This document shows positions 1-7,970 of a stretch of 64,000 bases of DNA, in pieces; position 1 is the first letter of the stretch; each line of letters begins with the position of its first letter. The notes beneath the pieces are model-generated. The model saw nothing but the letters and a program-made list of their open reading frames with translations. It ran no database searches and was not told the DNA's origin. This DNA comes from Bog-756 sp963769765 (GTDB lineage Bacteria; Actinomycetota; Acidimicrobiia; Acidimicrobiales; RAAP-2): NCBI GenBank assembly GCA_963769765.1, contig CAVYNA010000004.1, forward strand, positions 434,001 to 498,000, in the 5' to 3' direction. The translations under genes were made by a program, and so were the position numbers.

Positions 1-818
1 ACCCCGTGGTGGCGCAGGACCTCGTTCAGCTGCGCCTTGTCGTGGCGCTGCCCTTCGGCGAGGCGCTTGATGACGAGTACGCAGGGGAGGAAGAACTCAC
101 CGCCGGGGAACTCGCGTCGTCGCGACGCCGTCACCGCCACGCTCCACGCGGGGACGTGCCCGCGACTCAACTCCTCGCCGGTCTCGGCGTCCACGACCGG
201 GATCGACGGGTTCAAGATGGTCCCCTCGCCGACCACCGAGCCCCGGCTCACGCGGGCTCCCTGGGTGATCATGCAGCGGCTGCCGATCATCACGTCGTCC
301 TCGATGACGACCGGTGCCGCCTGGGCCGGTTCGAGCACACCGCCGATCCCCACCCCACCCGAGAGGTGGACCCGCTCGCCGATCTGCGCGCACGATCCGA
401 CCGTCGCCCAGGTGTCGACCATCGTGCCCGCCCCGACGTACGCGCCGATGTTGACGTAGCTCGGCATGCAGATGACCCCGTTGCCGAGGTGGGAGCCCCA
501 CCGGGCAGACGCGCCGGGAACGACCCGGACCCCTGCAGCGGCGTACCCACGCTTGAGGGGCAGCTTGTCCGCGTACTCGAAGGGCCCGACCTCGATGGTC
601 TCCATCGAACGGAGCCGGAAGAGGAGCAGGATCGCCTGCTTCAGCCACTGATGCACCACGACCCGGTCGGTCGAGGGATCGACCTCTGCCACGCGGGCCT
701 CGCCGCGGTCGAGCAGGTCGATGGCCTCGCACACGTCTGCAAGCGCCTCGGTGTCGGTCGGACCGAGCCGCTCGGCCCGCTCCCAGAGGTCCTCGATCCG
801 TGCGCGCAGGTCTGCCAT
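1..818 (-). CDS. dapD: 2,3,4,5-tetrahydropyridine-2,6-dicarboxylate N-succinyltransferase (3' end cut by window)
   Basis: Transfers succinyl from succinyl-CoA to tetrahydrodipicolinate in the succinylase branch of diaminopimelate/lysine synthesis, in the cytoplasm. The 272 visible codons resemble the proteobacterial DapD type (about 274 residues in E. coli). A left-handed beta-helix of hexapeptide repeats covers roughly residues 100-215, with GTMVDTWATVGSCAQIG, HLSGGVGIGGVLEP and a trimer-type end NEVLR. The ATG at 818-816 opens MADLRARIEDLW. Only the last residue or two and the stop lie outside the window. dapC sits just upstream on the same strand, 57 bases away, but a -10 box lies between them, so dapD can be transcribed separately. 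The gene is intact as far as visible, and I am confident of the family. Confidence 0.95.
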   Translation of the reverse strand, partial: MADLRARIEDLWERAERLGPTDTEALADVCEAIDLLDRGEARVAEVDPSTDRVVVHQWLKQAILLLFRLRSMETIEVGPFEYADKLPLKRGYAAAGVRVVPGASARWGSHLGNGVICMPSYVNIGAYVGAGTMVDTWATVGSCAQIGERVHLSGGVGIGGVLEPAQAAPVVIEDDVMIGSRCMITQGARVSRGSVVGEGTILNPSIPVVDAETGEELSRGHVPAWSVAVTASRRREFPGGEFFLPCVLVIKRLAEGQRHDKAQLNEVLRHHG

Positions 819-824
819 CTCCAG

Positions 825-830
825 ACGTTA
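825..830 (-). promoter_or_regulatory. Leaderless -10 box of dapD
   Basis: TAACGT on the minus strand, followed by exactly six bases and then the dapD ATG. This places the predicted transcription start on the A of the start codon. No clear -35 hexamer is visible. The same TANNNT-N6-start layout recurs before several other genes here. Confidence 0.6.
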
Positions 831-875
831 GCCCTGGCGGGTCCCGATCCCGTTGTCGTTGCGGTGGTGTGACCG

Positions 876-2048
876 TCAGTCGTGCTGCACGCGACCGTGC
901 TGCGCGAGCCGCTCGGCCACCAGGACGAGGCGGTCGAGCGGCTGCACGACGGCGATCCGCACGTGGTCGCGGCCGTCCTCGCCGTAGAGCTCTCCCGGAC
1001 TGACGAGGAGGCCGGCCACGCGCGCCAGGACGGCGGCGAGCGCCCACCCGTCCGTGACATCCGGCGGCACGGGAACCCAGAGGTAGAAGCCACCGCGGGG
1101 CCGCGGGGCGTCGAGGCCGACCCGACCGAGCGCCGCCGCCAGGAATTCGAGCCGCTCGGCGTAGCGGGCTCGCTGGAGCATGACGTGGGCGTCGTCGGCG
1201 AAGGCCACGACCGCGCCGGCCTGGACCGGTCCGGGCACCATGAGTCCCGCGTGGCGACGGACGTCGGCGAGGTAGGAGACGAGCTCGGGATCGCCCGCGA
1301 AGCAACCGGCCCGCACCCCGGCGAGGTTCGAGCGCTTCGAGAGGGAGTGGACCGCGACGACGCCGTCGGTTCCGGCCGACAGCACCGTCCGCGGCGGCCC
1401 GTCCCAGGTGAACTCCGCGTAGCACTCGTCGGAGAAGACCGGGACCCCGTGCAGGCGTCCCCAGTCGGCCACCGCGTCGAGGTCGTCCAGAGCACCGGTC
1501 GGGTTCGACGGGGAGTTGGCCCACACCAGGACGGCGCGCGCGGCGTCCTCCTCGGCGACGGCGGCGAGGTCGAGCCCTCCGCCCTCCCCCGTCCCCACGG
1601 CAACCGCACGGCAGCCTGCGAGCAGGGCACCCATCGCATAGGTCGGGTACGAGATCGCCGGATAGAGGACGGTGTCCCTGGACGGGTTGCGCAGACGGAG
1701 GAGCTGGGCCGAGGACGCCACGAACTCCTTCGTCCCGACGCACGCGGCCACCTGGCCGGGGTCGATCGGCACGTCGAACCGGCGACCGAGCCACGCCGCG
1801 GCCGCGTGGCGGTACTCGGCGGAGCCAGCCGAGTAGGGGTACCCGCGCTCCGCGTCGGAGGCGGCCATCGCGTCGAGGACCGCACGCGGGGGTGGGTCGC
1901 ACGGCGTCCCGATCGAGCAGTCGACCACTCCACCGCCGTCGCCCTCGCCACCCGGCCCGAACCGCACCTCCGCATCGTCCCGCAGCGCGTCGAGCCGGTC
2001 ATACGGATAGGGCGGAGGAACGAACCCGCCCGGCGATGCCGTGTTCAC
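876..2048 (-). CDS. dapC: Succinyldiaminopimelate transaminase (class I/II PLP aminotransferase)
   Basis: Converts N-succinyl-2-amino-6-oxopimelate to N-succinyl-LL-diaminopimelate with glutamate as amino donor. The 390-residue fold-type I PLP enzyme shows the usual landmarks in order: an N-terminal PPYPYDRL, VWANSPSNPTG near the middle, FSDECYAEF (PLP-contacting Asp and Tyr), and the Schiff-base lysine in SLSKRSNLAGVRAG. The start is GTG at 2048-2046, which overlaps the hflX stop as GTGA, so translation is probably coupled. DapC is assigned from adjacency to dapD and the actinobacterial DapC-type sequence. Aspartate aminotransferase relatives are the alternative, but they are less likely here. 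Confidence 0.88.
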   Translation of the reverse strand: MNTASPGGFVPPPYPYDRLDALRDDAEVRFGPGGEGDGGGVVDCSIGTPCDPPPRAVLDAMAASDAERGYPYSAGSAEYRHAAAAWLGRRFDVPIDPGQVAACVGTKEFVASSAQLLRLRNPSRDTVLYPAISYPTYAMGALLAGCRAVAVGTGEGGGLDLAAVAEEDAARAVLVWANSPSNPTGALDDLDAVADWGRLHGVPVFSDECYAEFTWDGPPRTVLSAGTDGVVAVHSLSKRSNLAGVRAGCFAGDPELVSYLADVRRHAGLMVPGPVQAGAVVAFADDAHVMLQRARYAERLEFLAAALGRVGLDAPRPRGGFYLWVPVPPDVTDGWALAAVLARVAGLLVSPGELYGEDGRDHVRIAVVQPLDRLVLVAERLAQHGRVQHD

Positions 2049-3355
2049 GAGGCGAGGAAGTCGGCGAAGCGCGAGCGCCCCACGTCGTCGAGGACGACGT
2101 GCACCCGGGTCGACGTTTCGCCGACGTGTTCACCGATGATCTCACCCTCGCGGTGCACTGCCGCCAGCACGTCGCCTCTCGTCCATGGGATGTCGAGCTC
2201 GACGACGCGATCTCTCGCCCGCAGCCGATCGCCGATCGCGGTCACCAGGTCGTCGACGCCACGACCGGTCTGCGCAGAGATCAGCAGCGACCCGGGGTGC
2301 GCGGCGAGGAGCCGCTCGACTTCGCCGCAGCCACCGCCCCGGTCGCCTGCGAGCGCATCCGCCTTGTTCACGACGAGCAACTCGGGAATGTCCGCCGCGC
2401 CGATCTCCACGAGCACCGTGCGCACGGCGTCGATCTGACCCTCGAAGTCGGGGGCCGTCCCGTCCACGACGTGCACGATGAGCTCCGACTCCGCAACCAC
2501 CTCGAGGGTCGAGCGGAACGCTTCGACCAGATGGTGCGGGAGCTTGCGGACGAAGCCGACCGTGTCCGAGACGAGGACGACCTCGCCACCGGGGAGGCCC
2601 AGCTGGCGGGTACGGGGATCGAGCGTGGAGAACAACCGGTTGTCGACGAGGACGTCCGCGCCGCACAGCCGGTTGAGCAGTGTCGACTTGCCCGCGTTGG
2701 TGTACCCGACGATGGAGACGGTGCGCTGCCGAGAGCGGAGACGACCCTTGCGCTGCGTGCGGCGAGTGCGCTCGAGCTGCCGGAGATCGCTCTCGAGACG
2801 GCTCACGCGCTGCACCAGCCGCCGTCGGTCGACCTCGAGCTTGGTCTCGCCGGGACCCCGGGTGCCGATGCCGCCCGCCTGCTGGCTGAGCGACCGCCCC
2901 TTGCCGCGCAGGCGCGGCAGGCGGTACCGGAGCAGCGCGAGCTCGACCTGCGCCCGGCCTTCGGGGGTGCGAGCGTTCTGGGCGAAGATGTCGAGGATCA
3001 CCGCGGTGCGGTCGATCGCGGTCCGTCCGAGCACCCCCTCGAGATTGCGCTGCTGGGCCGGCGTGAGATCGTCGTCGAAGACCACGGTGTCCGCATCGAC
3101 CGCACGGCAGAGCGACGCGAGCTCGTCCACCTTCCCGCGCCCGAGGTACATCGCCGCATCCGGTGCATCGCGCCGTTGCACGATCCGCTCCATCACCTCG
3201 GCGCCCGCGGTCTCGACCAACAGCGCGAGCTCGTCGAGTCCTGCCTCGGCCTCCTCGAGCGTGTGCCGGCCGAGTGCGACACCGACCAGGACGATCCGTT
3301 CCTTGACGGCCCGCGAGATGAGGCTGTCGGTAAAGGCGGAATCCTCTGGACTCAC
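2045..3355 (-). CDS. hflX: Ribosome-associated GTPase HflX
   Basis: GTPase that binds the 50S subunit and splits stalled or stressed ribosomes. The 436 residues contain the HflX N-terminal domain (GLDELALLVETAGAEV...YLGRGKVDEL), the long helical segment with GRSLSQQAGGIGTRGPGETKLE, and then the G domain: G1 GYTNAGKST, switch region with SDTVGFVRKLPHHLVEAFRSTLEV, and NKAD. I chose GTG at 3355-3353 because it overlaps the dapF stop as GTGA; an upstream in-frame start near 3502 would overlap dapF by 150 bases and add a low-complexity Arg-rich leader. The gene sits in a miaB-miaA-dapF-hflX-dapC series; HflX near miaA is also seen in proteobacteria. Confidence 0.95.
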   Translation of the reverse strand: MSPEDSAFTDSLISRAVKERIVLVGVALGRHTLEEAEAGLDELALLVETAGAEVMERIVQRRDAPDAAMYLGRGKVDELASLCRAVDADTVVFDDDLTPAQQRNLEGVLGRTAIDRTAVILDIFAQNARTPEGRAQVELALLRYRLPRLRGKGRSLSQQAGGIGTRGPGETKLEVDRRRLVQRVSRLESDLRQLERTRRTQRKGRLRSRQRTVSIVGYTNAGKSTLLNRLCGADVLVDNRLFSTLDPRTRQLGLPGGEVVLVSDTVGFVRKLPHHLVEAFRSTLEVVAESELIVHVVDGTAPDFEGQIDAVRTVLVEIGAADIPELLVVNKADALAGDRGGGCGEVERLLAAHPGSLLISAQTGRGVDDLVTAIGDRLRARDRVVELDIPWTRGDVLAAVHREGEIIGEHVGETSTRVHVVLDDVGRSRFADFLAS

Positions 3356-4179
3356 CGGAGGTCCTCGAGGGCACGTGGGTCCACGATGACGTCCGCCACC
3401 TTGCGCACCGGTCCGAAGAGCACCGCCGTGTCGCCGTCGAAGGTCACCCGCAGGTCGCCACCCGGGTTGTGGACGTCGACGACGTCGCCGACGAGTCCCC
3501 ACGAACGCGCGACCGCGGCCGCGGCGACGCTCCCGGTCCCACAGGCGAGCGTCTCGCCGACACCTCGTTCGAAGACCCGCAGGTCGAGGCTGTCCTCCCG
3601 ACTGCCGACGGCGACGAACTCCACGTTGATCCCGCCGGGTCGGTGTCGCTGGAGGCGTGCACCGACCACGACGACGTCGACGTCAGCGGGGTCGCCGCCG
3701 AGCAGGACCAGGTGCGGGTTGCCGAGATCGGCCGTCGCGGCCCGGCGTCCTTCGATCGGCTCGGGCTCCTCGGGCCCGACCTTCACGACGCCGAGCTCGG
3801 CCCCAGCGGAGGCCGCTCCGGCGCCGGTCGCCACGTACCCGCGGATGGTCACCCGTCCGGCCCCGGTGTCGACCGTGAAGCTCGGGGGTCGCACGAGGCC
3901 CGCATCGACCGCGGCCTGGGCGAGGCAGCGGATGCCGTTGCCGCTCATCTCCGCTTCGCTCCCGTCCGCGTTGGCGAGCTCCATCCGGAGGTCGGCACCT
4001 CCCCGACCCGCCGAGACCCGGATCAGCCCGTCCGCACCGATGCCGCGGCGGCGGTCGCAGAGCGAGCGCACGAGCTCCGGACCGTACGCGCTCGTCCGGT
4101 CGACGTCGACGAGGACGAGGAAGTCGTTGCCGGCTCCGTGGTGCTTGGTGAAGCGCATCGGCGCGTTCGGGGTCTGCAT
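3352..4179 (-). CDS. dapF: Diaminopimelate epimerase
   Basis: PLP-independent epimerase converting LL- to meso-diaminopimelate, the precursor of lysine and of peptidoglycan cross-links. At 275 residues it is of normal length. Both catalytic cysteines are visible: the GNGIRCLAQ motif in the first half and the ACGTGSVAAAA motif near the C-terminus, along with HGAGNDFLVL at the N-terminus. ATG at 4179-4177 gives MQTPNAPMRF; an internal ATG seven codons on (MRFTKHHG) is also possible. It lies 11 bases downstream of miaA and its stop overlaps the hflX GTG by four bases, so it belongs to the miaB operon. Confidence 0.96.
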   Translation of the reverse strand: MQTPNAPMRFTKHHGAGNDFLVLVDVDRTSAYGPELVRSLCDRRRGIGADGLIRVSAGRGGADLRMELANADGSEAEMSGNGIRCLAQAAVDAGLVRPPSFTVDTGAGRVTIRGYVATGAGAASAGAELGVVKVGPEEPEPIEGRRAATADLGNPHLVLLGGDPADVDVVVVGARLQRHRPGGINVEFVAVGSREDSLDLRVFERGVGETLACGTGSVAAAAVARSWGLVGDVVDVHNPGGDLRVTFDGDTAVLFGPVRKVADVIVDPRALEDLR

Positions 4180-4190
4180 CGTGCTCGTTC

Positions 4191-5192
4191 TCAGTCTCCC
4201 ACCGCAGTGGCGGGCTGCGGAGCCCCGGCCAGCCGGGCGGAGAGCTCACCCGCCAGCCCGCGACCGGGCTCCCACCACACGATACGGGGATCCCGTCGGA
4301 ACCAGGCCACCTGTCGACGGGCGAAGGCCCGGGTGCGACTGACCGCCGTCGCCGTCGCCTCGTCCAGCGGGACGCCCGCTTCGAGATGGGAGAGGAGCTC
4401 TCGGTAGCCGAGCGCCTGTCGGGCCGTCCGCGACAGGCCGCCCGGTGAGGACTGCAGCCTGCGCACCTCGTCGAGGAGACCGGACCCGAGCATCCCCTCG
4501 AAGCGGTCCGCGATGCGGCGGTCGAGCTCCTCGACGCTGCGCCGCACGCCGATCAGGTCGACGTCGGTCGGTGGGTAGCGCTCGAGACCCGGCCCGAACG
4601 AGGAGAACGGTCGGCCCGACCCGAGCGTGACCTCGAGGGCACGGAGCAGGCGGCGTCGGTTGTGGGGTTCGATCCGGCTCGCGGCGAGCGGATCGAGTGC
4701 GGCGAGCCTCAGGTGCAACGCCTCCAGCGTCGCCAGCTCCCCGGCGCTTCCCGGCGGACCGGCCGCGGCGACCTCGTCGGCCAGCGAGTCGGCCACACCG
4801 GCGAACCTCCCCGGAAACCGCAGGTCGTCGGTGATCGCCCGCAGGTAGAGCCCGGTGCCTGCGACGAGCAACGCCGCATGTCGCCGGCTCGCGATCGCAG
4901 CCAGGACCTCTCGGGCAGCCGCCTGGAACTGCGCGACCGTGAACTCCTCGCCGGGCTCCACGAGGTCCACGAGATGGACCGGCAACCGCTCGCGCACGTC
5001 AGGTGGGGGCGTCGCCGTCCCGATGTCCATGCCCCGGTAGACGGCCATCGAGTCGACCGAGACGAGCTCGACACCACGACCGGCCTCCGCCATCGCCACC
5101 GCGACCTCGACGGCGAGCGCCGACTTGCCCGAAGCCGTGGGGCCGACGAGCGCGACGACCGGTGGCCGGTCCCGGTCGACGCCGTCCTCCAC
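4191..5192 (-). CDS. miaA: tRNA dimethylallyltransferase
   Basis: Adds a dimethylallyl group to N6 of A37 in tRNAs reading UNN codons, the first step towards ms2i6A. The 333 residues have the P-loop GPTASGKS near the N-terminus, the DSMAVYRGMDIGTATP signature, VAGTGLYLRA and the C-terminal RQVAWFRRD segment. The start is GTG at 5192. It begins three bases after the miaB stop, so the two enzymes that act one after the other on the same tRNA base are co-transcribed. Slightly longer than the E. coli protein (316 residues), with no domain missing. Confidence 0.96.
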   Translation of the reverse strand: MEDGVDRDRPPVVALVGPTASGKSALAVEVAVAMAEAGRGVELVSVDSMAVYRGMDIGTATPPPDVRERLPVHLVDLVEPGEEFTVAQFQAAAREVLAAIASRRHAALLVAGTGLYLRAITDDLRFPGRFAGVADSLADEVAAAGPPGSAGELATLEALHLRLAALDPLAASRIEPHNRRRLLRALEVTLGSGRPFSSFGPGLERYPPTDVDLIGVRRSVEELDRRIADRFEGMLGSGLLDEVRRLQSSPGGLSRTARQALGYRELLSHLEAGVPLDEATATAVSRTRAFARRQVAWFRRDPRIVWWEPGRGLAGELSARLAGAPQPATAVGD

Positions 5193-5195
5193 CGA

Positions 5196-6614
5196 TCAGG
5201 CGGAGGTGACCGGGAGGCGCACCCGGTGCACCGGGGGCACGGTCACCGCGAGCAGCCGTCCGGAGAGGTGGTGGCGGGCCGCGCCGGTGACCTCGACCTC
5301 GGCGTAGGCGCCCGGAGCCGGAGTCGGACCCGCACCGGGCTCGAAGTGGACCAGCTTGTTCTGGCCGGTGCGTCCGGTGAGCAGGGTCGGTTCACGCTTC
5401 GAGGGGCCCTCGACCACGATCTCCTCGACGCGGCCGATCCGGTCGCGGTGGCGTGCGGCCGCCGACCGTTCCACGACGGCACGGAGCCGTTCCACCCGCT
5501 CGACGGCGACCTCCGCGGGCACGAAGCGGTCCACGAGCGTGGCCGCCCACGTCCCGGGCCGCGGTGAGAACACGAAGGTGTACGCACTGTCGTAGGCGGC
5601 CTCGGCAACCACCTCGAGCGTGCGGACCATGTCTTCTTCCGACTCGCCGGGGAAGCCGACGATCAGGTCCGTGGTCACCGCGAGGTCGGGTACGGCGGCC
5701 CGCGCCGCGGCAAGGCGCTCGAGGTACCGTGCCACGGTGTAGCCGCGACGCATCGCGACGAGTACCCCGTCGCTGCCGGACTGCAGTGGCAGGTGGAGGT
5801 GCGGGCAGACCTCCGGCGTCTCGGCCATCGCCGCGATCGTCTCGGGGCGCAGGTCCTTCGGGTGTGGGCTCGTGAACCGGACCCGTCGGATCCCGTCGAC
5901 TGCGGCAACGGCCCGGAGCAATGTGGCGAACAGCGGCCGGCGGCGGGTGAGGTCGCGTCCGTAGGAGTTGACGTTCTGCCCGAGCAGGGTGACCTCGGTC
6001 ACGCCGCGTCGGGCCAGGGTCTCGACCTCGCCCACGATGTCGTCGACGGTCCGCGAGACCTCTGGACCGCGGACCGACGGCACGATGCAGAAGGCGCAGG
6101 AGTTGTCGCAGCCGGTCTGGATGGTCACCCACGCCGCATAGGGCAGGTCCCGCGCCGCACCGAGCGAGAGTGCCCGGTGCTCCTCGGTCGTGTCGGGGTC
6201 CGGGTCGGGACCCGCGGCGATCTCCACGACGGGCCCCGACTCGGCCGCCCGGCGCAGGAGGAGCGGTGCCCGGGCGAGGTTGTGGGTGCCGAACACCACG
6301 TCGACGTGGGGAGCCTTGACGCGGACCGCTTCGCCCTCGAGCTGTGCGAGGCAACCGCCGACCGCTATCTGCAGGTCCGGCCGCCGTTCGCGGAGTGACT
6401 TCAGGTGCCCGAGGTGGCCGTAGAGGCGATTGTCCGCGTTCTCGCGGATGCAGCAGGTATTGAGAACGACGACGTCGGCCGATTCGGGATCCTCGACCGG
6501 CTCCAGCCCGTCGGCGATGAGGAGACCGGCCAGCCGTTCGGAGTCGTGCTCGTTCATCTGGCAGCCGAACGTCCGGATGTGGAATGTCTTCGCCGACCGC
6601 GGCGGGGTGGTCAC
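5196..6614 (-). CDS. miaB: tRNA-2-methylthio-N6-dimethylallyladenosine synthase (radical SAM methylthiotransferase)
   Basis: Inserts a methylthio group at C2 of i6A37 using two [4Fe-4S] clusters and radical SAM chemistry. The 472 residues show the N-terminal UPF0004 domain cysteines (FGCQMNEHDSERL, LNTCCIRENA, GGCLAQ), the radical-SAM CxxxCxxC (CDNSCAFC) and a C-terminal TRAM domain ending near HHLSGRLLAVTV. It starts at GTG 6614-6612. A TAGTCT box lies six bases upstream, so this is probably the first, leaderless gene of a miaB-miaA-dapF-hflX-dapC operon. Confidence 0.96.
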   Translation of the reverse strand: MTTPPRSAKTFHIRTFGCQMNEHDSERLAGLLIADGLEPVEDPESADVVVLNTCCIRENADNRLYGHLGHLKSLRERRPDLQIAVGGCLAQLEGEAVRVKAPHVDVVFGTHNLARAPLLLRRAAESGPVVEIAAGPDPDPDTTEEHRALSLGAARDLPYAAWVTIQTGCDNSCAFCIVPSVRGPEVSRTVDDIVGEVETLARRGVTEVTLLGQNVNSYGRDLTRRRPLFATLLRAVAAVDGIRRVRFTSPHPKDLRPETIAAMAETPEVCPHLHLPLQSGSDGVLVAMRRGYTVARYLERLAAARAAVPDLAVTTDLIVGFPGESEEDMVRTLEVVAEAAYDSAYTFVFSPRPGTWAATLVDRFVPAEVAVERVERLRAVVERSAAARHRDRIGRVEEIVVEGPSKREPTLLTGRTGQNKLVHFEPGAGPTPAPGAYAEVEVTGAARHHLSGRLLAVTVPPVHRVRLPVTSA

Positions 6615-6620
6615 CGGTCC

Positions 6621-6626
6621 AGACTA
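6621..6626 (-). promoter_or_regulatory. Leaderless -10 box of the miaB operon
   Basis: TAGTCT on the minus strand, six bases before the miaB GTG. Transcription is predicted to begin at the start codon. No Shine-Dalgarno sequence is present, consistent with a leaderless mRNA. Confidence 0.6.
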
Positions 6627-6661
6627 CGGCCGGGGCCCGACCCACCGCGACCGACCGACGA

Positions 6662-7012
6662 TCAGGGGTGCGACACCTCCACCACCGTGTGGATGCCGCC
6701 ACGCACCAACCAGTCGGTGGTCACCGTCATCCGGCGCGGTGCAGCCGCAGCGACCAGGTCGTCGAGGATCCGGTTGGTCACGTCCTCGTGGAAGGCACCG
6801 ACCTCGCGATAGCTCCACAGGTAGAGCTTGAGCGATTTGAGCTCGACCAGGCGCAAGTCGGGCACGTAGCTGATCGTCACCGTCGCGAAGTCCGGCTGAC
6901 CGGTGAGCGGGCAGACGCACGTGAACTCGGGCGTCTCGCAACGAACGTCGTAGTCGCGTCCGGGATGGGGGTTGTCGACGGTGAGCAGTTCGGTACTCGG
7001 TCGGGACGGCAT
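6662..7012 (-). CDS. queF: NADPH-dependent 7-cyano-7-deazaguanine reductase (type I QueF)
   Basis: Reduces preQ0 to preQ1 in queuosine biosynthesis. At 116 residues it is the short, single-domain type I form. Visible are the nucleophilic Cys34 in CVCPLTGQPDFA with Asp41, the ELKSLKLYLWSYR motif (residues 57-69) that binds substrate and NADPH, and FHEDVTNRI. ATG at 7012. No other queuosine gene is in view, so preQ0 must be made by genes elsewhere or salvaged. It lies 17 bases after thrB and probably shares its transcript; miaB, another anticodon-loop modifier, follows it. Confidence 0.95.
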   Translation of the reverse strand: MPSRPSTELLTVDNPHPGRDYDVRCETPEFTCVCPLTGQPDFATVTISYVPDLRLVELKSLKLYLWSYREVGAFHEDVTNRILDDLVAAAAPRRMTVTTDWLVRGGIHTVVEVSHP

Positions 7013-7029
7013 GCCGGTCGTGCTCCGCG

Positions 7030-7920
7030 TCAGTGGTCGGCGTCGAAGTCGTAGAACGTCCCGCCGGCGGCGCCGTCCTCGATGATGAGTCCGTGCATGT
7101 CGGCGTGGAGGAGGAGCACGGATCCACCGAGATCCGCCTCGGCGAGTGCCCGCTCGGCGGCTGTCTGCACCTCCGCCGCCTTCTCACGGTTGCAGATGCC
7201 GAGCAGCGATGGTCCCGAGCCCGACCAGCACACCGCCGCGGCACCTCCAGCGGACATGGCTGCCAGCAGCATCGGCGCGGCGGGGAAGAGGGGGCTCCGG
7301 TAGTCCTGGTGAAGCCGGTCCTCGGTCGCCTCCGGGATCAGGGTGCGGCTGTCCGCGAGTCCCGCCAACAAGAGCGCGAGCCGCGAGAGATTGAAGGCGG
7401 CATGCTCACGGCTCACTTCGGCGGGGAGGATCTGGCGCGCCCGCGACGTCGAGAGCGTCACATCCGGCACGATCACCACGAACGCGAGGCTGACGTCGAG
7501 CGGGAGGCGCACGACATGGACGCCACCCCGGATCCGTGATGCGGCCACCAGCCCACCGACCATCGAAGCAGCCGCGTTGTCGGGGTGCCCGTCGACGGCG
7601 GCAGCCACCGCGAGCGGATCCTTGGCGCCGGCCGCGGCGGCAGCGGCCACGGCGAGCGCCGCGGACGAACCGAGCCCCCGCGCGACCGGGATCTGGGACC
7701 TGACCGTGATCGCCAGCCGGTCCGTGCCGGCGACGTCGATCGCCACCCTGGCCGCGAGGTGGGAGGGGTCGTCCGCCAGGTCGGCGCCCTCGCCCTCCGA
7801 GCGGACCACGAGCCGGTCGGAAGGCTCGACTTCCACCTCGACGTAGCGGTCGAGCGCGATGGCCAGCGTGTCGAAGCCGGGGCCGAGGTTGGCTGACGAC
7901 GCTGGGGCTCGGGCGCGCAC
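7030..7920 (-). CDS. thrB: Homoserine kinase (GHMP family)
   Basis: Phosphorylates homoserine in threonine synthesis. The 296 residues have the GHMP N-terminal APASSANLGPGFD, the ATP-loop PVARGLGSSAA, DGHPDNAAASMVGG and the C-terminal SGSGPSLLGIC motif. I prefer the GTG at 7920-7918 (VRARAPASSANLG), which matches the usual ThrB N-terminus and is preceded at six bases by a TACCGT -10 box. The frame is open upstream towards 8154, overlapping the carboxypeptidase gene, but that part has no family resemblance. Neither thrA/hom nor thrC is in the window. Confidence 0.9.
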   Translation of the reverse strand: MRARAPASSANLGPGFDTLAIALDRYVEVEVEPSDRLVVRSEGEGADLADDPSHLAARVAIDVAGTDRLAITVRSQIPVARGLGSSAALAVAAAAAAGAKDPLAVAAAVDGHPDNAAASMVGGLVAASRIRGGVHVVRLPLDVSLAFVVIVPDVTLSTSRARQILPAEVSREHAAFNLSRLALLLAGLADSRTLIPEATEDRLHQDYRSPLFPAAPMLLAAMSAGGAAAVCWSGSGPSLLGICNREKAAEVQTAAERALAEADLGGSVLLLHADMHGLIIEDGAAGGTFYDFDADH

Positions 7921-7926
7921 ACGGCC

Positions 7927-7932
7927 ACGGTA
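7927..7932 (-). promoter_or_regulatory. Leaderless -10 box of thrB
   Basis: TACCGT on the minus strand, six bases before the chosen thrB GTG. It supports that start over longer alternatives. No obvious -35. Confidence 0.5.
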
Positions 7933-7970
7933 CTCCCCTGCGTCCGTGGCAGACGGGATCAGAGGGAGCG

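Noticed and set aside
1892..4342. Very long plus-strand open frame (816 codons) opposite hflX, dapF and dapC
   Set aside because: It is a shadow of high third-position GC on the minus strand; composition is Arg/Glu/His-rich without any recognisable domain, while the minus strand encodes three textbook proteins.
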